Source: an uncultured Alphaproteobacteria bacterium
GTDB taxonomy: Bacteria > Pseudomonadota > Alphaproteobacteria > CASFRQ01 > SAAU01
Assembly: GCA_949296785.1 (NCBI GenBank)
Contig: CASFRQ010000173.1
Location: 1-9,670, forward strand
Direction: 5' to 3'
DNA length: 9,670 nt
Part shown: in pieces, positions 1-4,870 of the stretch
How positions within the stretch are numbered: the first letter of the stretch is position 1
Layout of the letters: the number at the start of each line of letters is the position of its first letter
Position numbers and translations under genes: made by a program
Notes under the pieces: generated by a model
What the model saw: only the letters and a program-made list of their open reading frames with translations
Databases searched by the model: none
Told to the model about the DNA's origin: nothing

Positions 1-1
1 G

Positions 2-124
2 AAGGATCGGGACAAGTGGTTCATTATTCCCAACCATCATCCGGCAATCGTTGACAAAGAATTGTTTGAAAAGGTGCAGGCTGTGCAGCGCCGGTTTGCC
101 TTTAAAACACAGTTTTCCTTATAA
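2..124 (+). pseudogene. C-terminally cut serine recombinase fragment
   Basis: Reading from base 2 gives about 40 residues, including WFIIPNHHPAIVDKELFEKV, before a TAA at 122-124. This matches the pattern around the end of the Recombinase domain (PF07508) in large serine recombinases, where a Trp-hydrophobic stretch leads to 'hPaIvd.elFekvq'. In that family the domain is normally followed by a zinc-ribbon segment and a coiled coil. Here the frame ends about 15 residues after the FEKVQ motif, so those parts are missing. The N-terminal catalytic domain would lie beyond the left edge and cannot be assessed. The following hydrolase remnant is in another frame, so this is probably the scar of a mobile element or prophage end. 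Family recognition is by motif only. A shortened but working protein is possible but unlikely. Confidence 0.6.
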
Positions 125-154
125 AATAAAAGCTTTTTTCATGCGCCGGTTTGC
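88..154 (+). repeat. 12-bp direct repeat at the recombinase/hydrolase junction
   Basis: The sequence gcgccggtttgc occurs at 88-99 and again at 143-154. The first copy lies in the recombinase frame and the second in the hydrolase frame. Each is read as Arg-Arg-Phe-Ala in its own frame. The copies bracket the point where one reading frame gives way to the other. This could be a trace of short-homology recombination, or chance similarity. Confidence 0.6.
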
Positions 155-494
155 AAAAATCTCAAAAAAACTGCCTTTTTTCAACAAAATGCAGTTTGGC
201 AGCCGTGACTATAGAGCGGCAAAAGGTATCATGCGCAGCATATTTGTTAAGACGGTTAACGAAAATCTGGAACAAACAGCCAAAGAAATAGAATGTCCCG
301 TCCGCCTGATTTACGGGGAGAAGGATACCGCCGCTCCCGCTTATTTTGGGGAAATTTATAAAAACAGCATTCCTCAGGCGGTACTTTCCGTCTTAAAGAA
401 CCAAGATCATTTCAGTTTGATTTTTGAAGGTAAACGCCAAACGGCGTTTCTAATAGATTCTTTTTTAAAGGAGAAATACCGGTCGGAAGCATAA
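126..494 (+). pseudogene. Alpha/beta hydrolase, C-terminal remnant
   Basis: The frame ending at 494 encodes the last third of an alpha/beta-hydrolase fold protein. RLIYGEKDTAAP carries the strand and the catalytic Asp, and KNQDHFSL carries the catalytic His near the C-terminus, before a final helix (FLIDSFLKEKY). A full family member has about 250-300 residues and a GxSxG nucleophile motif. Neither the nucleophile nor the oxyanion-hole region is present. The open frame runs back to a TTG at 51, but that part overlaps the recombinase fragment in another frame. The first in-frame ATG (141) has no Shine-Dalgarno sequence. I therefore call it a 5'-truncated relic and place its left limit after the recombinase stop. 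Retention of a long open frame suggests the loss is recent, or that the peptide is still made. A metagenome assembly join at this point would look the same. Confidence 0.6.
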
Positions 495-596
495 GGCGGA
501 AAAAAAGAAGAAGTTTCAAAAGCGCCGGAAAACACAAAAGACAGAAAACCGCCCAAAGCGATGCGCGTAAATATAAAAAAATAAAAGGAGAAAAAA

Positions 597-2156
597 ATGC
601 TTGAAAACCTGATGCTTCTGGCTTTGGCCGGATTTTGCCTCTCACGATTGAAAGTCTTGCTTTTGTTTTTTCAACAGGAAGAATATAATTCCCTGCGTTT
701 TTTCAAATATATTTTTCGGCAAAACCGCCTGGTGGATAAAAAACTGTCCGCTTGCCTTTTATTGTTAATGGCGGCAGTTTACTTCGTCCCTTGGACAAAA
801 GCGGGATTGTTTTTCATTCTGGCGTTTTTTGCCTGGCGGGAAAACTCTTTTCTCAAAAGCGCGAAGAAAAAAGTCGTATTTACCCGCAGAGCCTCCTGCT
901 TATACGGCGTCAGCGCTTTTTTGGCGCTTCTCCTCGGCGGACAGATTGAAAAATCCCTGCCCGTTTTGATAACGGCTTTTTTAATTATCCAATTTTTGCC
1001 ATTTTTGATGATTTTGGCCAACTTATTGCTTTTTCCTTTGGAAAAATCCATTCGGAACAAATATATCCGCTTGGCTAAAAAGAAAATGAGGGAAATCAAT
1101 CCGGTCGTGATTGCCGTCACGGGCTCTTACGGAAAAACCTCCGTCAAGCATATCCTGGGACATATTCTCTCTGCCGGAGCTCCCACCTATTGGACGCCGG
1201 GAAGCATCAACACGATGATGGGCTTATGCCGGATGATTCAAACTTATTTGACGCCTGCTCATAAGTTTTTTGTTGCCGAAGTCGGCGCTTACAGAAAAGG
1301 GTCTATAAAAAAAGTCTGTGAACTTTTAGAACCGAAACACGGGATTGTAACCGCCATCGGGCACGCACACTATGAACGGTTTAAAACACAAGAAGCGATT
1401 GCCGAAGCTAAATTTGAACTGGCTCCCTTTATTCAGAAAAACGGCGGTTTTTTGATTGTCAACACAACACAAATAGAGGAAAAATTCATTCCGACCGCTT
1501 ATGAAACATTGATAACCCGATTCGGCACTCCCGAAGGAAGGGAAGATTTTATCTCCGATATTAAGCAAACCAAAGATGGTTTGTCTTTCCTTTTTCACAA
1601 AGGAAACGAAATCATTCCTCTTTTTGCCCCCGTCTTCGGCCTGCATCACGCGCAAAACATTGGATTAGCCGTTGAAGCGGCCTTAAAACTCGGCATGCCT
1701 GCCAGCACGATTCAAGCCGCCTTAAAAACCCTACCGCAGATTACGCACCGATTGGAGGTCAAGAAACAAGAAAATCGGATTTTAATAGATGACGCTTACA
1801 ATTCCAACCCGACGGGATTTAAAGCTGCGTTGGAACTGCTCGGCACTTTAAAAACCGGCCGCGGCATTCTTATCACGCCGGGCATGGTTGAACTCGGTTC
1901 TTTGCATGATTCAGCGCATGAAGAAGCAGGACGCCTGGCGGGTCTTCATGCTGATATTGTCTTAGCCGTCAAAGCGCAAAGAATCCCCTCTTTTATAAAA
2001 GGCTTCAAAGAGACAGCTCCCGCGTCTGCCGTTTTAATGGAAATGCCGAGTTTTCAGGCTGCCTATGACTGGCTTCAAAAAAACGGGCAGGAAGGCGATG
2101 TTGTCTTGATGGAAAACGATTTACCCGATTTATATGAGGCAAAATTCAGTCTGTAA
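597..2156 (+). CDS. Membrane-anchored MurF-like Mur ligase
   Basis: This 519-residue protein has the ATP-binding and C-terminal domains of Mur ligases, closest to MurF, which joins D-Ala-D-Ala to UDP-MurNAc-tripeptide in peptidoglycan synthesis. Visible motifs are the P-loop TGSYGKTS (175-182), PGSINTMMG (201-209), AEVGAYRKGSI (227-236), TAIGHAHYERF (252-262), AKFEL with the Lys that is usually carbamylated (272), THRLEV and IDDAYNSNPTG (383-407), and PGMVELG (428-434). The first 150 residues are unlike the normal MurF substrate domain. They hold hydrophobic stretches at about 1-25, 50-80, 100-114 and 118-147, so the catalytic part is probably tethered to the cytoplasmic face of the membrane. 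The start is supported by aaggag at 585-590. It follows the hydrolase remnant by 102 bases and ends before a strong terminator. The substrate may differ from canonical MurF, so I assign no symbol. The Mur ligase family call is firm, the substrate is not. Confidence 0.85.
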   Translation: MLENLMLLALAGFCLSRLKVLLLFFQQEEYNSLRFFKYIFRQNRLVDKKLSACLLLLMAAVYFVPWTKAGLFFILAFFAWRENSFLKSAKKKVVFTRRASCLYGVSAFLALLLGGQIEKSLPVLITAFLIIQFLPFLMILANLLLFPLEKSIRNKYIRLAKKKMREINPVVIAVTGSYGKTSVKHILGHILSAGAPTYWTPGSINTMMGLCRMIQTYLTPAHKFFVAEVGAYRKGSIKKVCELLEPKHGIVTAIGHAHYERFKTQEAIAEAKFELAPFIQKNGGFLIVNTTQIEEKFIPTAYETLITRFGTPEGREDFISDIKQTKDGLSFLFHKGNEIIPLFAPVFGLHHAQNIGLAVEAALKLGMPASTIQAALKTLPQITHRLEVKKQENRILIDDAYNSNPTGFKAALELLGTLKTGRGILITPGMVELGSLHDSAHEEAGRLAGLHADIVLAVKAQRIPSFIKGFKETAPASAVLMEMPSFQAAYDWLQKNGQEGDVVLMENDLPDLYEAKFSL

Positions 2157-2290
2157 TTCCAGTTACCTCTTCCTTATATAATCTAACTGGACAAGCAAAA
2201 TATTTTCCTTCCCGGTGAGGAATACCGGCACCCCTTGCAAAACAATGAATTTTTACTCTCCTCTTAATATAATGGGAAGTTAAATTAAAA

Positions 2291-2337
2291 CAAAAAACAC
2301 CTTCTTAAAGAAGAAAGGTGCTTCTTGTTTTTTATTT
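2291..2337. terminator. Bidirectional intrinsic terminator
   Basis: CACC and GGTG (2298-2301 and 2317-2320) plus TTCTT and AAGAA (2302-2306 and 2311-2315) form a stem with one bulged A and a short AAAG loop. The right flank is T-rich (2321-2337). The left flank is an A-run (2292-2297), which becomes a T-run on the minus strand. It lies between the converging Mur ligase and rpsT genes and should end transcripts from both sides. Confidence 0.8.
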
Positions 2338-2406
2338 CCCAAAGGCCAAACCGTCCCTCCCCTACATCCACCGGCACAACCGGACGGCAACCTAAAAGGG
2401 CAAAGG

Positions 2407-2673
2407 CTAGACAGCCATTTTTTTGATATGCTGAGCCAGTCTGGAAACTTTGCGCGCGCATGTGTTCATCTTGACAACGCCTTTATTGACAGCCTTTCTC
2501 ATAAGAGATTCCGCCGTCACAAAAAGCTTCTTCGCCTCGTCCATCTGGCCGGCGGCAATCGCTTTTTCCACTTTCTTAACGGAAGTTCTGACAGCGCCTA
2601 AACGCATGCTGTTGATAATTTCCCGTTTTTTATTGCGTCTGATACGCTTTTTTGCTGAAATATGATGAGCCAT
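2407..2673 (-). CDS. rpsT: 30S ribosomal protein S20
   Basis: The 88-residue basic protein has the S20 pattern throughout. SAKKRIRRNKKRE near the N-terminus is followed by RTSVKKVEKAI, then AAGQMDEAKKLF, and the C-terminal block KGVVKMNTCARKVSRLAQHIKK. S20 is a three-helix protein that binds 16S rRNA early in assembly of the small subunit, and the length is normal for the family. An aagga motif sits about six bases before the ATG. It is downstream of the crotonase gene by 89 bases on the same strand. That order is one I associate with Alphaproteobacteria, where dnaA often follows. Here a terminator and a convergent gene follow instead. Confidence 0.95.
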   Translation of the reverse strand: MAHHISAKKRIRRNKKREIINSMRLGAVRTSVKKVEKAIAAGQMDEAKKLFVTAESLMRKAVNKGVVKMNTCARKVSRLAQHIKKMAV

Positions 2674-2727
2674 TTGTATTCCTTAAAAAATTAGTTCAAA
2701 ATAAATTGTAAAAATCTCAAGGGTTAT

Positions 2728-2756
2728 CTCTTACTCCTTAAATCATGAAAAGTCAA
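2728..2756 (-). promoter_or_regulatory. Possible rpsT promoter
   Basis: On the minus strand TTGACT (2756-2751) is separated by 17 bases from TAAGAG (2733-2728). The -35 is a good match and the -10 is poor. It lies just after the crotonase stop and would give S20 its own transcript in addition to read-through. The placement is sensible but the call is weak. Confidence 0.3.
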
Positions 2757-2762
2757 CCTATT

Positions 2763-3527
2763 TTATTTGTTTTTAAACACAGCGGGACGCTTTTCCACAC
2801 TGGCCAGAATGCCTTCACGTGCATCTTCTAACCCCAGACAGGCATCAAACAAATCCGATGAAACATTCGGCACGGCTTTTACCGCCCGGCGCAGCGCTTT
2901 TTTGGCCAAAACACAGACGGGACCGGAAAAAGAAGAAATTCTTGAAGCGGCTTCCATCCCTTCCTGTTCCAGTAAAGAAACAGGGACCATTCGGCTGATA
3001 AGCCCGCACTCGTACGCTTGAGCCGCATCAATGACTTTCCCCGTCAATACCATATCCGCCGCCTTTGTCGGACCGATTTTTTGGACCAACCTTTCAAATC
3101 CGTTCGTTCCGGAAACAAGACCGGCCGTAATATCGGGATAGCCGAAATGCGCCGTGTCCGCCGCGATGACAAAATCGCACATCAGTAGCAAATCCAGACC
3201 TGCGCCGAAAGCGTACCCGGAAACCAGACCTATAACAGGCTTGCGGCACTTCCCCAAAGCGAACCACTTGTCGTCAAAAAAAGGCGCCTGCATATTCTGC
3301 GCCCCGGAAAGGCGGTTTAATTCCTGTAAATTCATGCCGCTGGAAAAGGCGTCCATTCCTCCTTGCAAAAGAATGACTTTCACTTGAGAATCTCCCTCAA
3401 AAAAGGAAACTCCCTCCGCCACCTCCGCCACCATGGCGGAAGTAATCGTATTATAGTTAGCGGGCGTGTTCAAGGTGATAAAACCGACGGCGTCCTGTTT
3501 TTCAACGAGAATATTTTTAAAATTCAT
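2763..3527 (-). CDS. Crotonase-family (enoyl-CoA hydratase/isomerase-like) protein
   Basis: This 254-residue protein has the crotonase fold pattern of an acyl-CoA enzyme. The oxyanion-hole strand is DAFSSGMNLQEL (59-70). The second signature is SGYAFGAGLDLLLMCDF (103-119), followed by AHFGYPDITAGLVSG (126-140), VLTGKVIDAAQAYECGLI (160-177), and the typical ending EDAREGILASVEKRPAVF. In enoyl-CoA hydratase two Glu residues 20 apart do the catalysis (Glu144 and Glu164 in the rat enzyme). The aligned residues here are Asp112 and Asp132, also 20 apart, so plain hydratase activity is doubtful. Isomerase or another crotonase reaction, or altered activity, is possible. The start has AGGTGA that overlaps the stop of the preceding gene, with 7 bases between the genes, so the two are surely co-transcribed. 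Family assignment is firm, the reaction is unknown. Confidence 0.88.
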   Translation of the reverse strand: MNFKNILVEKQDAVGFITLNTPANYNTITSAMVAEVAEGVSFFEGDSQVKVILLQGGMDAFSSGMNLQELNRLSGAQNMQAPFFDDKWFALGKCRKPVIGLVSGYAFGAGLDLLLMCDFVIAADTAHFGYPDITAGLVSGTNGFERLVQKIGPTKAADMVLTGKVIDAAQAYECGLISRMVPVSLLEQEGMEAASRISSFSGPVCVLAKKALRRAVKAVPNVSSDLFDACLGLEDAREGILASVEKRPAVFKNK

Positions 3528-3534
3528 AATTCAC

Positions 3535-3897
3535 CTAATTCGTTTTTAATTCAAATTGAATAAGAAGAGGTTTTTCCTGCAACAGCTGGATAGACAGCTC
3601 CCCCGTCTCTCTCTTAAAAAAACCGTAAGAAGAAATCTGCCATCCAAGGTTTGGCAAAACTTCTTCATAATAAGATACAACTTCCTTAAAAGAAAGCGTA
3701 TCGCTGGAAGCGGCTGCCTGAATAAGGCGCCCCTGCATCGTGTCAAAGGAAAAATTATCCTCCTGACTTTGAATCAACCCCTCCATCAAAGGAAGATCTT
3801 CAAATCCGGCGATAAAGGCATCCTGAGCATGCACCGTTACAACAAAAAGAAGCGGCAACAGCAAAAAAAAGCCCCGAATCATCCCCGCCTTTTTCAT
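3535..3897 (-). CDS. Small secreted protein of unknown function
   Basis: The 120-residue product starts with a clear signal peptide: basic residues (MKKAGMIR), a hydrophobic core (GFFLLLPLLFVVTV) and a probable cleavage after VHA (residue 24). The mature part contains AGFEDLPLMEGL (30-41), FSFDTMQGRLIQAA (49-62), SFKEVVSYYEEVLPNLGWQ (69-87) and a closing beta-rich stretch. It has no transmembrane helix and no lipobox Cys, so a soluble periplasmic protein is expected. I do not recognise a named domain. My impression, from memory only, is that alphaproteobacteria carry similar 'FxDLPLMPGL ... LPxLGW' proteins. Its ATG overlaps the stop of the upstream gene (ATGA) and is preceded by GGAGGG, indicating translational coupling. 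The crotonase gene follows after 7 bases. Confidence 0.8.
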   Translation of the reverse strand: MKKAGMIRGFFLLLPLLFVVTVHAQDAFIAGFEDLPLMEGLIQSQEDNFSFDTMQGRLIQAAASSDTLSFKEVVSYYEEVLPNLGWQISSYGFFKRETGELSIQLLQEKPLLIQFELKTN

Positions 3898-4658
3898 TTT
3901 CCCTCCGACTTGCCCGCCGCAGTACTTTCTCCGCGGTAAACATCCTGGAAATTAAAAATAGGTTCCGACTGGGATTTGTCATTTTTTCTTAAAGGACGCG
4001 CGGAATTTGTCCGCGTCGGCACCTGGTTCTGCCGTTGAGGAGCCCTGGAAGCTCCTTTTGCCTGCGTATTTGGAATCTGCATCTCTTCGGCAGTCATGCC
4101 AAATTCCATCAAATCATCAATATCCGTCTGCAAAGCAAACAATTCTTTATTCGCTTCTGAAAGCTTGCTGTCCAGATCTTCCATCTTTTGCGAAGAAACT
4201 TTTTGAATCTCCTCAACCAATTTCGTCAAAGACTCATTTGCAAGCTGCAAATCTTCCGACGTCAATGTTTTTTCCAGCTTTACCCCCAGCTTGTCTGCTT
4301 CTTTATTACCGCCGATCGCTGATAAAAGAGCCCATTTATAAGCCGCGATATCGTTTTTTGGCAAAAACGAGTCGTTGTAATATAATTGCGCTACCGCAAA
4401 CTGCGCCTCCACATTACCCAAAAAAGCAGAGGACAAGAGACAATACGGTGCCCCCCACTCTGACCCGTCAGACTGGCTTAACAGAAACAATCCCTTTTCA
4501 AGCAAAACGGTGGCGTCCGTTTCACTGGCGCATTCTTCAGGAATCGTCAATTTATTCCCCTCATCGTCCAAATTCCAAAAAAGCGGCTCCTCCGCCCTGA
4601 CAGAAGAAGCGGCCGTTAATAAACAAGCGCAGGCAAAAGAAATGATTTGTTTTTTCAT
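3894..4658 (-). CDS. Secreted Sel1-like repeat / coiled-coil protein
   Basis: From the ATG at 4658 the product has 254 residues. Longer starts (a TTG at 4685 or an ATG at 4676) would put a polar extension before the signal peptide. The chosen start gives a standard signal sequence, MKKQIISFACACLLTAASSVRA, cut after residue 22, and has GAGAG-like bases (gagag) upstream. Residues 65-125 contain two Sel1-like repeats (A.Y.LLSSAFLGN.EAQFAVAQLYYND, then D..AYKWALLSAIGGNKEAD), a helical-pair fold used in protein binding. Residues 126-185 are a heptad-like helix rich in Glu, Lys and Leu, probably a coiled coil. Residues 195-254 are low-complexity and polar, ending in KSEGK. A periplasmic scaffold or envelope role is a reasonable inference, but the precise function is unknown. 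It heads the minus-strand gene string. Confidence 0.78.
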   Translation of the reverse strand: MKKQIISFACACLLTAASSVRAEEPLFWNLDDEGNKLTIPEECASETDATVLLEKGLFLLSQSDGSEWGAPYCLLSSAFLGNVEAQFAVAQLYYNDSFLPKNDIAAYKWALLSAIGGNKEADKLGVKLEKTLTSEDLQLANESLTKLVEEIQKVSSQKMEDLDSKLSEANKELFALQTDIDDLMEFGMTAEEMQIPNTQAKGASRAPQRQNQVPTRTNSARPLRKNDKSQSEPIFNFQDVYRGESTAAGKSEGK

Positions 4659-4686
4659 AAGAGACTCTCTATCCATTGTCTTCAAA

Positions 4687-4699
4687 GTAAACCGTTTAC
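4687..4699. promoter_or_regulatory. Perfect palindrome, possible operator
   Basis: GTAAAC-C-GTTTAC is a perfect inverted repeat with 6-base arms about a single central base. It lies immediately downstream of the predicted -10 of the minus-strand gene string, near the expected transcript start, and 28 bases before its start codon. The shape resembles operators of LacI-type regulators, whose half-sites often read TGTAAAC or similar. No regulator gene is in the window, so this is inference. Confidence 0.4.
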
Positions 4700-4706
4700 T
4701 CTTCCA

Positions 4707-4735
4707 GTCATAACGAGAAAATATCCCGTATGCAA
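4707..4735 (-). promoter_or_regulatory. Possible promoter of the Sel1-protein gene string
   Basis: On the minus strand TTGCAT (4735-4730) is separated by 17 bases from TATGAC (4712-4707). Matches to the sigma-70 consensus are moderate. The position, about 50 bases before the chosen start codon, is sensible for the first gene of the string. Confidence 0.35.
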
Positions 4736-4783
4736 GAAGTTATATTACTTTATCCGTTTTATTTGAGAAAAAAAAGAAAAAAG

Positions 4784-4812
4784 TTGCTATTTTTTCGGAA
4801 TATTTTTATCTT
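4784..4812 (+). promoter_or_regulatory. Possible glgP promoter
   Basis: TTGCTA (4784-4789) is followed after 17 bases by TATCTT (4807-4812), each matching four of six consensus bases. The start would fall near 4819, giving a leader of about 50 bases to the glycogen phosphorylase ATG. The surrounding DNA is strongly AT-rich, so chance matches are likely. Confidence 0.35.
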
Positions 4813-4826
4813 AAAAGAAATTTAAG
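4810..4826. promoter_or_regulatory. Inverted repeat with TTAA-N7-TTAA spacing at the glgP start
   Basis: CTTAAA and TTTAAG form a perfect inverted repeat with a five-base centre. The inner bases read TTAA at 4811-4814 and 4822-4825, exactly seven bases apart, which is the consensus of the alphaproteobacterial cell-cycle regulator CtrA. It overlaps the end of the proposed -10 and the predicted start of glgP transcription, a placement that would allow repression. In DNA this AT-rich the match may be accidental. Confidence 0.3.
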
Positions 4827-4870
4827 TTGAAAAGGCAATCTTTTTTACATTCTTTTTTAAAGAGGGAAAC

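Noticed and set aside
412..645. Minus-strand 77-residue hydrophobic open frame
   Set aside because: It is antisense to the hydrolase end and the hydrophobic start of the Mur ligase, has no ribosome-binding site of note, and its hydrophobicity follows from the purine-rich opposite strand.
2245..2283. 12-codon open frame (MNFYSPLNIMGS) before the terminator
   Set aside because: It is too short, lacks a Shine-Dalgarno sequence, and shows no other support.
4659..4685. Longer starts for the Sel1-like protein (TTG at 4685, ATG at 4676)
   Set aside because: They would add a polar tail before a standard signal peptide and have weaker ribosome-binding sequences.
4760..4800. A-rich tract 4767-4782 and T-run 4790-4795 as an intrinsic terminator
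   Set aside because: There is no GC-rich stem between or next to the runs. It is more likely promoter-region AT-rich DNA.
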